Positions 1-5,301 of a DNA stretch of 5,301 nt are shown one piece after another. Position numbers and translations under genes: made by a program. The notes under the pieces are model-generated. The model was not told the origin of the DNA and ran no database searches. It was given only the letters and a program-made list of their open reading frames with translations. Origin of the DNA: Paracoccaceae bacterium (GTDB lineage: Bacteria > Pseudomonadota > Alphaproteobacteria > Rhodobacterales > Rhodobacteraceae); NCBI GenBank assembly GCA_002401945.1, contig NVUP01000035.1, positions 26,022-31,322 of the forward strand, written 5' to 3'. Position 1 is the stretch's first letter. Every line of letters starts with the position of its first letter.

Positions 1-1719
1 CACAAGACCGGCGGCACCATGCATATCGTGGTCAACAACCAAATCGGCTTTACCACCGCACCGCACTTCTCGCGCTCCTCCCCCTACCCGACCGACAACG
101 CATTGGTGGTCGAAGCGCCGATCTTTCACGTCAACGGCGACGACCCCGAGGCGGTGGTGCACGCCGCCAAAGTGGCCACCGAGTTCCGCCAGAAGTTCCA
201 CAAAGACGTGGTGCTCGACATCTTCTGCTACCGCCGCTTTGGTCACAACGAGGGCGACGAGCCCATGTTCACCAACCCGATGATGTACAAGACGATCAAG
301 ACCCACAAAACCACCCTGTCGCTCTATACCGAACGTCTGGTCAAGGATGGCCTGATCCCCGAAGGCGAGATCGAAGACATGAAGGCCGCCTTTCAGGCCA
401 AGCTGAACGACGAGTTTGAGGCCGGCAAAGATTACAAACCCAACAAGGCCGACTGGCTGGATGGTCGCTGGAAACATCTGGACACCAAGGACAAAGATTA
501 TCAGCGCGGCCAGACCTCGGTGAGCCCGGAAACCTTTGCCGAAGTGGGCAAAGCCCTGTCGCACATCCCCGACGGCTTGCCGGTGCACAAAACCATCACC
601 CGCTTGCTGGAGACCAAGAAAAAGATGCTGGACGACGGCGCTGGCTTTGACTGGGCAACCGCCGAAGCACTGGCCTTTGGCTCGCTGCTGACCGAGGGAT
701 TCCCGGTGCGGCTGTCCGGCCAGGACGTCACCCGCGGCACCTTCTCGCAGCGCCACTCGGCGCTGGTCAACCAGAATACCGAAGAACGCTATTACCCGCT
801 CAACAACATTCGCTCGGGTCAGGCAGAATACGAAGTGATCGATTCCGCGCTGTCAGAATACGCAGTTCTGGGCTTTGAATACGGCTACACTCTGGCTGAA
901 CCCAATGCGCTGACCATTTGGGAAGCACAGTTTGGCGATTTTGCCAACGGTGCGCAGATCATGTTCGACCAGTTCATCTCCTCCGGCGAAAGCAAATGGC
1001 TGCGGATGTCCGGTCTGGTGCTGCTGCTGCCTCACGGGTATGAGGGTCAGGGGCCCGAGCACTCCTCGGCGCGTCTGGAACGGTTTTTGCAAATGTGTGG
1101 TCAGGACAACTGGATTGTCGCCAACTGTACCACTCCGGCCAACTACTTCCACATCCTGCGCCGTCAGATGCATCGCTCGTTCCGCAAGCCGCTGATCCTG
1201 ATGACACCAAAGTCGCTGCTGCGCCACAAACTGGCGGTCAGCAAGACCGAGGAATTCACCACCGGCTCCAGCTTCCACCGGGTACTGTGGGATGACGCCC
1301 AGCTGGGCAATTCCGACACCCAGCTGGCGAGCGATGACAAGATCAAACGCGTGGTGCTGTGTTCGGGCAAGGTCTACTATGACCTGCTCGCCGAACGCGA
1401 CTCCCGTGGCATTGACGACGTCTACCTAATGCGAGTCGAGCAGTATTACCCGTTCCCGGCCATCTCGATGGTCAAGGAGCTGGAGCGCTTCAAGGGTGCC
1501 GAAATGGTCTGGTGTCAGGAAGAGCCCAAGAACCAGGGCGCCTGGAGTTTTATCGAACCCAACATCGAATGGGTGCTGACCCGTATCGGTGCCAAGCACA
1601 CTCGCCCGGTCTATGCCGGACGCGCCACATCGGCTTCGCCTGCCACAGGTCTGGCCAGCCAACACAAAGCCCAACAAGCTGCGCTCGTGAATGACGCGCT
1701 AAGCATCGAAGGAAACTAA
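1..1719 (+). CDS. sucA: 2-oxoglutarate dehydrogenase E1 component (SucA/OdhA), 5'-truncated by window edge
   Basis: Thiamine-diphosphate-dependent E1o subunit of the cytoplasmic OGDH complex. It decarboxylates 2-oxoglutarate and succinylates the lipoyl groups of E2o. The reading frame is open from base 1, so the first ATG at 19 is internal. The 572 residues seen are the C-terminal part of a protein usually 930-1000 aa long. Window residues 8-19 ([12 protein letters not shown]) are the end of the ThDP/Mg2+-binding motif, whose GD half lies upstream. [11 protein letters not shown] and [13 protein letters not shown] follow. The pyrimidine-binding transketolase-like domain starts near residue 215, with [15 protein letters not shown] at 239-253, [11 protein letters not shown] from 291 and [14 protein letters not shown] at 345-358. 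The C-terminal domain contains EEPKNQGAW and the typical ending [13 protein letters not shown]. No frameshift or missing conserved residue is seen. It is separated from sucB by four bases, so the two are almost certainly co-transcribed. The identification is very secure. Confidence 0.97.
   Translation, partial: HKTGGTMHIVVNNQIGFTTAPHFSRSSPYPTDNALVVEAPIFHVNGDDPEAVVHAAKVATEFRQKFHKDVVLDIFCYRRFGHNEGDEPMFTNPMMYKTIKTHKTTLSLYTERLVKDGLIPEGEIEDMKAAFQAKLNDEFEAGKDYKPNKADWLDGRWKHLDTKDKDYQRGQTSVSPETFAEVGKALSHIPDGLPVHKTITRLLETKKKMLDDGAGFDWATAEALAFGSLLTEGFPVRLSGQDVTRGTFSQRHSALVNQNTEERYYPLNNIRSGQAEYEVIDSALSEYAVLGFEYGYTLAEPNALTIWEAQFGDFANGAQIMFDQFISSGESKWLRMSGLVLLLPHGYEGQGPEHSSARLERFLQMCGQDNWIVANCTTPANYFHILRRQMHRSFRKPLILMTPKSLLRHKLAVSKTEEFTTGSSFHRVLWDDAQLGNSDTQLASDDKIKRVVLCSGKVYYDLLAERDSRGIDDVYLMRVEQYYPFPAISMVKELERFKGAEMVWCQEEPKNQGAWSFIEPNIEWVLTRIGAKHTRPVYAGRATSASPATGLASQHKAQQAALVNDALSIEGN
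1709..1715 (+). promoter_or_regulatory. Ribosome binding site of sucB inside the sucA 3' end
   Basis: AAGGAAA lies within the last codons of sucA, eight bases before the sucB ATG at 1724. It supports that start and implies translational coupling, because ribosomes finishing sucA at 1719 stop between this site and the next start codon. Confidence 0.7.
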
Positions 1720-1723
1720 GCCA

Positions 1724-3208
1724 ATGACCACCGAAATTCGTGTGCCCACCCTGGGCGAATCGGTCACCGAAGCCACGGTTGCCACCTGGTTCAAAAAGCC
1801 CGGCGATGCGGTTGCGGTTGACGAAATGCTCTGCGAGCTGGAGACCGACAAGGTCACCGTCGAAGTGCCCAGCCCCAGCGCTGGCACCATGGGCGACATC
1901 ATCGCCGCTGAGGGTGAAACCGTTGGCGTCAATGCGCTGCTGGCCACCATTACTGCTGGCGCCGCCGTCGCTGCTCCGGCTGCTGCATCAACCGCCGCTG
2001 CGCCCGCCTCCACTGACGTGATGGTTCCTACCTTGGGTGAATCCGTGACCGAAGCCACCGTTGCCACTTGGTTCAAACAGGTTGGCGATACCGTGGCGCA
2101 AGATGAAATGCTCTGTGAGCTGGAAACCGACAAGGTCTCGGTCGAAGTACCCGCCCCCGTCGCCGGAGTGCTGACCGAGATCACTGCCGCCGAAGGATCC
2201 ACCGTTGATGCCAGCGCCAAATTGGGCGTAATTTCCAGTTCCGGTGCTGCGGTGGCGGCGACGCCAACCACCCCCCCCGCTGCAACTGCGGCTCCTGCCG
2301 CCGCAGGCAAGGACATCGCCAATGCGCCATCGGCAGAAAAAGCCATGGCCGAGGCCGGTCTGTCCGCTGCTGCTGTCACCGGTACCGGCCGCGATGGTCG
2401 TATCATGAAAGACGACGTCGCCCGTGCTGTTGCTGCCGTCGCGGCCACACCGGTTGCACCAGCCACCGCCCCGGTCGCCGTGCGCGCGCCGGTCGCTGCC
2501 AATGACGCGGCTCGCGAAGAACGGGTGAAAATGACCCGCCTGCGTCAGACTATTGCGCGTCGCCTGAAAGAATCTCAGAACACCGCTGCGATGCTGACCA
2601 CCTATAACGAGGTCGACATGAGTGAGGTGATGGACCTGCGCAAACAGTACAAAGAGCTGTTCGAGAAGAAGCACGGTGTGCGCCTGGGCTTTATGTCGTT
2701 CTTCACCAAGGCCTGCTGCCACGCGCTGAAAGAGGTCCCCGAGGTCAACGCCGAGATCGACGGCACCGACATCGTCTACAAGAACTTCGTGCACATGGGC
2801 GTTGCGGCTGGCACCCCAAGTGGTCTGGTTGTTCCGGTGATCCGCGACGCCGACGCGATGTCCTTTGCCGAGATCGAGAAAGCAATTTCGGAAAAAGGCA
2901 AGCGCGCCCGTGACGGCAAACTGTCGATGGCCGAAATGCAGGGCGGCACCTTCACCATCTCTAACGGAGGTGTCTACGGCTCGCTGATGTCCTCGCCGAT
3001 CCTGAATCCACCGCAGTCGGGTATTTTAGGCATGCACAAGATCCAGGACCGCCCAGTGGCAATCAACGGTCAGGTGGTGATCCGTCCGATGATGTATCTG
3101 GCGCTGTCTTATGACCACCGCGTTGTTGACGGCAAAGGCGCCGTGACCTTCCTGGTGCGCGTCAAAGAAGCGCTGGAAGATCCCCGTCGTTTGCTAATGG
3201 ATCTGTAA
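1724..3208 (+). CDS. sucB: Dihydrolipoyllysine succinyltransferase E2o (SucB/OdhB) with two lipoyl domains
   Basis: Core E2 subunit of the OGDH complex. It carries the succinyl group on lipoyl-lysine and transfers it to CoA. The complete protein has 494 aa. Lipoyl domain 1 spans about 2-77, with lipoylation motif ETDKV and Lys43. Lipoyl domain 2 spans about 98-172, with ETDKV and Lys137. Ala/Pro-rich flexible linkers lie at about 78-97, 174-197 and 235-263. The peripheral subunit-binding domain that docks E1/E3 is at about 198-236 ([11 protein letters not shown] to [12 protein letters not shown]). The catalytic acyltransferase domain is at about 266-494, with [21 protein letters not shown] at 413-433 and the active-site HRVVDG (His465, Asp469). 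The E. coli and most proteobacterial E2o have one lipoyl domain and about 400-420 aa; the extra domain accounts for the greater length here. Position next to sucA and the E2o-type ending DPRRLLMDL favour E2o over the pyruvate dehydrogenase E2. The start is supported by the AAGGAAA site. A run of eight C at 2271-2278 in a linker leaves the frame intact. Confidence 0.97.
   Translation: MTTEIRVPTLGESVTEATVATWFKKPGDAVAVDEMLCELETDKVTVEVPSPSAGTMGDIIAAEGETVGVNALLATITAGAAVAAPAAASTAAAPASTDVMVPTLGESVTEATVATWFKQVGDTVAQDEMLCELETDKVSVEVPAPVAGVLTEITAAEGSTVDASAKLGVISSSGAAVAATPTTPPAATAAPAAAGKDIANAPSAEKAMAEAGLSAAAVTGTGRDGRIMKDDVARAVAAVAATPVAPATAPVAVRAPVAANDAAREERVKMTRLRQTIARRLKESQNTAAMLTTYNEVDMSEVMDLRKQYKELFEKKHGVRLGFMSFFTKACCHALKEVPEVNAEIDGTDIVYKNFVHMGVAAGTPSGLVVPVIRDADAMSFAEIEKAISEKGKRARDGKLSMAEMQGGTFTISNGGVYGSLMSSPILNPPQSGILGMHKIQDRPVAINGQVVIRPMMYLALSYDHRVVDGKGAVTFLVRVKEALEDPRRLLMDL
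1742..2152 (+). repeat. Tandem duplication of the lipoyl-domain coding segment within sucB
   Basis: Bases 1742-1870 (residues 7-49) and 2024-2152 (residues 101-143) encode near-identical lipoyl-domain halves. The first 18 residues are identical, and 38 of 43 match over the whole segment. The DNA matches at 105 of 129 positions by hand count, and many of the differences are synonymous third-base changes. This fits an old duplication kept under protein-level selection, possibly with occasional gene conversion. Beyond the lipoyl-lysine hairpin the two copies diverge more (for example [10 protein letters not shown] against [10 protein letters not shown]). Confidence 0.9.
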
Positions 3209-3218
3209 CTCATTGGCC

Positions 3219-3243
3219 TATGGGGCGCTTCAAGCGCCCCATA
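3219..3243 (+). terminator. Strong hairpin after sucB, terminator-like or mRNA-end protecting
   Basis: Bases 3219-3230 (TATGGGGCGCTT) are the exact reverse complement of 3232-3243 (AAGCGCCCCATA). A realistic fold has a 10-bp stem and the five-base loop TTCAA. It starts 11 bases after the sucB stop. No T-tract follows (the next bases are CCACCCG), so it is not a canonical intrinsic terminator. It may attenuate transcription or protect the sucAB mRNA end. Because it is symmetric it could act on either strand. Confidence 0.6.
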
Positions 3244-3267
3244 CCACCCGATTGAAAAGGCTGCCCA

Positions 3268-3771
3268 ATGAAGAAGAGACATGCTGTTGTACTAGTCGGC
3301 ACTCTACTAGGGCTTTTTTTAGGGTCATCGATTGGCATTGCTGCAGGTGGCACAGCAATAAACGGAGCTTGGGTTTGCGCTTTTCTAGGCGCCTTCATTG
3401 GATGGCTGATCGGCCGGGATTTTGAAGAGGACTCTCGATCCTTACAAGGATCGACCGAAGACCAACACCTAGACGAATATTCTTCCAGTAGTTCGGAACC
3501 TCCTTCAAAGCCGCAAGGCACTAGTCCTTTCAAAGCAGTTCTGTTTGGTGGCGTGGCTCTAATTGCAAGTTTCTGGAATTTTCACATTGACCTACTCTCA
3601 GCGATCAACTTGCTAAATAATTTTTGCAATCAACCATGGCTCTTTGTTGGCTTAGGAATATTGGTCTCGTTGGTTTTCCCGCCATTCGGAGCTTGTTATT
3701 TCATTTCTTACGTCTGTGCAGCACAATTTGGCGCATCAAAGGAAAACCAGTATCGAGCTCAACTAAGCTAA
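3268..3771 (+). CDS. Hypothetical small membrane protein with N-terminal glycine zipper
   Basis: I do not recognise this 167-aa protein. MKKRH at the N-terminus is followed by a hydrophobic segment at about 7-27 with glycines every fourth residue (Gly11, 15, 19, 23, 27). A second segment at about 30-49 has Gly41, 45 and 49. Together they look like a transmembrane glycine-zipper hairpin that could pack tightly or oligomerise. A polar, acidic and Ser-rich stretch (about 50-88, including SSSSSE) follows. Further hydrophobic segments at about 90-105 and 124-150 suggest up to four membrane passes. The start is supported by GAAAAGG ending seven bases before the ATG. G+C is about 46% over 3301-3720, against about 62-63% in the sampled lines of sucB and lpdA. 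Codons rare in the neighbours (CTA, TTA, AGA, ATA) are frequent, which suggests acquisition by transfer. It lies between sucB and lpdA on the same strand, but nothing ties its function to OGDH. Confidence 0.75.
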   Translation: MKKRHAVVLVGTLLGLFLGSSIGIAAGGTAINGAWVCAFLGAFIGWLIGRDFEEDSRSLQGSTEDQHLDEYSSSSSEPPSKPQGTSPFKAVLFGGVALIASFWNFHIDLLSAINLLNNFCNQPWLFVGLGILVSLVFPPFGACYFISYVCAAQFGASKENQYRAQLS

Positions 3772-3805
3772 CTGCGAGACGGAGCATGATCGTGGCCCTA
3801 ACCCT

Positions 3806-3870
3806 TCTTCTTGTCCCAAATACCTCGAGGGAGGCCCACATGGGTCGGGGGCAGCGCCCCCTCCCCGATC
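3806..3870. repeat. GC-rich palindromic intergenic element, probably dispersed
   Basis: The stretch begins TTCTTCTTGTCCCAAATACC and contains two adjacent hairpins. The first pairs 3833-3838 with 3841-3846 (GGCCCA/TGGGTC, including one G-T wobble). The second pairs 3847-3852 with 3856-3861 (GGGGGC, loop AGC, GCCCCC). The outer TCGGGG (3845-3850) and CCCCGA (3863-3868) give an alternative fold. The combination of CCCAAATACCTCG and a GGGGGCAGCGCCCCC core resembles intergenic palindromes I recall downstream of genes in Rhodobacteraceae genomes; that part is recollection. It may serve as a bidirectional transcript end for the gene ending at 3771. No insertion-sequence features are present. Confidence 0.5.
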
Positions 3871-3887
3871 ACAGTTAAGACCCAAAC

Positions 3888-4074
3888 ATGACCTACCGCG
3901 ACCCAGAACAGCTGACCTGCCCCCCTTGCGCCAAACGCGCCGAGTTGCTCTGGCTGGTGGGACAAACAACAGACACTGCCCCGGCGTGGCACCTTGACCT
4001 GTCCCGCTTGTAGCGCAACCGTATTGACCAGGCCCAAACGGGCAAAAGGAGATTTCACCAATGGCAAGTTATGA
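3888..4074 (+). pseudogene. Small CPxC/CPxC zinc-ribbon protein gene interrupted by a +1 frameshift
   Basis: The ATG at 3888 opens a 41-codon frame ending in TAG at 4011-4013. It contains LTCPPCAKRAELLWLVG with Cys11 and Cys14. Just before that stop, the neighbouring frame reads [19 protein letters not shown] and runs to TGA at 4072-4074. Skipping a single base in the run at 3990-3995 (CACCTT, so that TTG follows CAC) joins the frames into a 61-aa product. Its two CPxC knuckles (Cys11/14 and Cys38/41) are 23 residues apart, the spacing of a zinc ribbon, and it has a basic tail. The joined frame overlaps the lpdA start by 14 bases, which is typical of a coupled operon gene. Upstream there is only a weak binding site (TTAAGA) and an in-frame stop at 3876. 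It could be a decayed gene, a sequencing error or, less likely, a programmed shift. The function is unknown. Confidence 0.5.
4044..4052 (+). promoter_or_regulatory. Ribosome binding site of lpdA
   Basis: AAAAGGAGA contains a near-consensus AGGAG (4047-4051) nine bases before the ATG at 4061. It fixes the lpdA start and is the strongest Shine-Dalgarno sequence in the window. It lies inside the 3' part of the putative zinc-ribbon frame. Confidence 0.8.
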
Positions 4075-5301
4075 CGTCATCATCATCGGCTCCGGCCCCG
4101 GCGGCTATGTGTCGGCCATCCGCTGCGCCCAGCTGGGCCTGAAAACCGCAATTGTAGAAGGTCGCGATACCCTGGGCGGCACCTGCCTGAACATCGGCTG
4201 CATTCCGTCGAAGGCACTGCTGCACGCCACCCATATGCTGCACGAGGCCGAGCATAATTTCGCAAAGATGGGCCTGAAGGGCAAATCGCCTTCGGTCGAT
4301 TGGAACCAGATGAAATCCTATAAGGACGACGTCATTGGCCAGAACACCGTCGGGGTCGAATTCCTGATGAAGAAGAACAAGATCGACTGGATCAAAGGCT
4401 GGGCCTCGATCCCTGCCGCCGGTCAGGTCAAGGTTGGCGACGAGATCCATCAGACCAAAAACATCGTGATCGCCTCCGGCTCGGTGCCCTCCTCGCTGCC
4501 GGGTGTCGAGGCCGACGAGAAGGTTGTCGTCACCTCCACCGGCGCGCTGGACCTGCCCAAAGTGCCCAAGAAACTGGTGGTCATCGGCGCTGGCGTGATC
4601 GGGCTGGAGCTCGGCTCGGTCTATGCCCGGCTAGGCAGTGAAGTCACCGTGGTGGAATACCTCGACGCGATTTGCCCCGGTATGGACAAGGATGTGCAAC
4701 GCACCTTCAAGCGCATCCTGGAAAAGCAGGGTCTCAAGTTCATCATGAGCGCTGCGGTTCAGGGCGTCGACGCCTCGAAAACCAAAGCCAAGGTCCGATA
4801 CCAGCCCAAGAAGGGCGGCGATGAGGTTGTGATCGACGCCGATGTGGTGCTGGTTGCCACCGGTCGCAAACCCTATGCCGAGGGCCTCGGCCTCGACGCT
4901 TTGGGCGTGACATTGACCAAACGCGGCCAGATCGCCACCGATGCCAAATGGGCCACCAATATCCCCGGCGTCTACGCCATCGGGGACGTGATCGAAGGCC
5001 CGATGCTGGCGCACAAGGCCGAGGACGAAGGCATGGCAGTGGCCGAAGTGATCGCGGGCAAACATGGCCACGTGAACTATGGCGTCATCCCCGGTGTGGT
5101 CTACACCACGCCTGAGGTTGCGACTGTTGGCGCCACCGAGGACGCGCTCAAATCCGAAGGCCGCAAGGTCAAGATCGGCAAGTTCATGTTCATGGGCAAC
5201 GGCCGTGCCAAGGCGGTGCACCAGGGCGAGGGCTTTGTGAAGCTGATCGTCGACGCGGAAAGCGACCGCATCCTGGGTTGCGCCATCATTGGCCCCGGCG
5301 C
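4061..5301 (+). CDS. lpdA: Dihydrolipoyl dehydrogenase (E3), 3'-truncated by window edge
   Basis: FAD-dependent disulfide oxidoreductase that reoxidises the dihydrolipoyl groups of E2 with NAD+, and is the E3 subunit of OGDH and possibly of other 2-oxoacid dehydrogenase complexes. The 413 residues seen, of about 464 usual, include the FAD-binding GSGPGG (10-15) and the redox-active disulfide motif [13 protein letters not shown], with Cys42 and Cys47. The NAD-binding motif [10 protein letters not shown] is at 176-185, ATGRKP at 266-271, and the second FAD motif [20 protein letters not shown] at 305-324. The start of the dimerisation domain ([14 protein letters not shown]) is also present. The C-terminal His-Glu catalytic pair (HxHPTxxE motif) lies beyond the window. 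The disulfide motif CLNIGC and the sucAB context distinguish it from glutathione or mercuric reductase. The 852-base gap after sucB means lpdA may use its own promoter as well as read-through; no convincing -35/-10 pair was identified. Confidence 0.97.
   Translation, partial: MASYDVIIIGSGPGGYVSAIRCAQLGLKTAIVEGRDTLGGTCLNIGCIPSKALLHATHMLHEAEHNFAKMGLKGKSPSVDWNQMKSYKDDVIGQNTVGVEFLMKKNKIDWIKGWASIPAAGQVKVGDEIHQTKNIVIASGSVPSSLPGVEADEKVVVTSTGALDLPKVPKKLVVIGAGVIGLELGSVYARLGSEVTVVEYLDAICPGMDKDVQRTFKRILEKQGLKFIMSAAVQGVDASKTKAKVRYQPKKGGDEVVIDADVVLVATGRKPYAEGLGLDALGVTLTKRGQIATDAKWATNIPGVYAIGDVIEGPMLAHKAEDEGMAVAEVIAGKHGHVNYGVIPGVVYTTPEVATVGATEDALKSEGRKVKIGKFMFMGNGRAKAVHQGEGFVKLIVDAESDRILGCAIIGPG

Noticed and set aside
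19..21. ATG as a possible true start of the first gene
   Set aside because: The frame is open upstream to base 1, and the preceding residues (HKTGGT) continue the conserved SucA motif, so the gene begins before the window.
2271..2278. Run of eight C in sucB, a possible slippage or phase-variation site
   Set aside because: The reading frame is intact through the run (Thr-Pro-Pro-Ala in a flexible linker), and a core TCA gene is an unlikely phase-variation target.
1699..2502. Long minus-strand open frame (267 aa, Ala/Ser/Thr/Val-rich) opposite sucB
   Set aside because: It is antisense to the lipoyl domains and Ala/Pro linkers of a clearly real gene. Its composition follows from GC-rich codons read backwards, with no recognisable domain.
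1988..2794. Second long minus-strand frame (268 aa, Gly/Arg/His-rich) opposite sucB
   Set aside because: Low-complexity antisense translation of the sucB linkers and catalytic-domain start; no domain or binding site supports it.
3624..3878. Plus-strand 84-aa frame running out of the membrane-protein gene
   Set aside because: It overlaps the end of the better-supported 167-aa frame in another phase and then reads through the palindromic element, with no binding site or domain.
3798..4067. Minus-strand 89-aa frame across the sucB-lpdA gap
   Set aside because: It crosses the palindromic element and ends opposite the lpdA start, with no recognisable motif. The plus-strand zinc-ribbon reading explains the region better.
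4631..5221. Minus-strand 196-aa frame rich in His, Asp and Gly opposite lpdA
   Set aside because: It lies wholly antisense to conserved NAD- and FAD-binding motifs of lpdA, and its His/Asp richness is a codon artefact.

Overview
The window comes from an alphaproteobacterium, most likely of the Roseobacter group (Rhodobacterales). Four things point there: G+C is about 62% in the sampled core-gene stretches, the gene order is sucA-sucB-lpdA, SucB carries two lipoyl domains, and the intergenic DNA contains a GC-rich palindromic element. The assignment rests on recall of family features and not on a search. The core of the window is the 2-oxoglutarate dehydrogenase (OGDH) complex of the TCA cycle.

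Layout, all on the + strand. Positions 1-1719 hold the C-terminal 572 codons of sucA (E1o; the window starts inside the gene). Positions 1724-3208 hold a complete sucB/odhB (E2o, 494 aa), four bases after the sucA stop with its ribosome binding site inside the end of sucA. A strong hairpin lies at 3219-3243. Positions 3268-3771 hold an unrecognised, AT-richer (about 46% G+C) gene for a small membrane protein with a regular glycine zipper. Positions 3806-3870 are a palindromic, probably dispersed, intergenic element. Positions 3888-4074 hold what looks like a tiny zinc-ribbon protein broken by a one-base frameshift, whose 3' end overlaps the next start codon. Positions 4061-5301 hold lpdA (E3, dihydrolipoyl dehydrogenase), cut off by the window end after 413 codons.

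How the genes work together. E1o decarboxylates 2-oxoglutarate on thiamine diphosphate and passes the succinyl group to the lipoyl arms of E2o. E2o transfers it to CoA, and E3 reoxidises the dihydrolipoyl arm with FAD and NAD+. sucA and sucB are tightly coupled. lpdA is separated from them by 852 bases that hold a hairpin, the membrane-protein gene, the palindromic element and the broken zinc-ribbon gene, so lpdA expression may be partly uncoupled from sucAB.

The core genes look intact and ordinary. The interest lies in the sucB-lpdA gap. No tRNA, rRNA, CRISPR array, insertion sequence or phage gene was seen.
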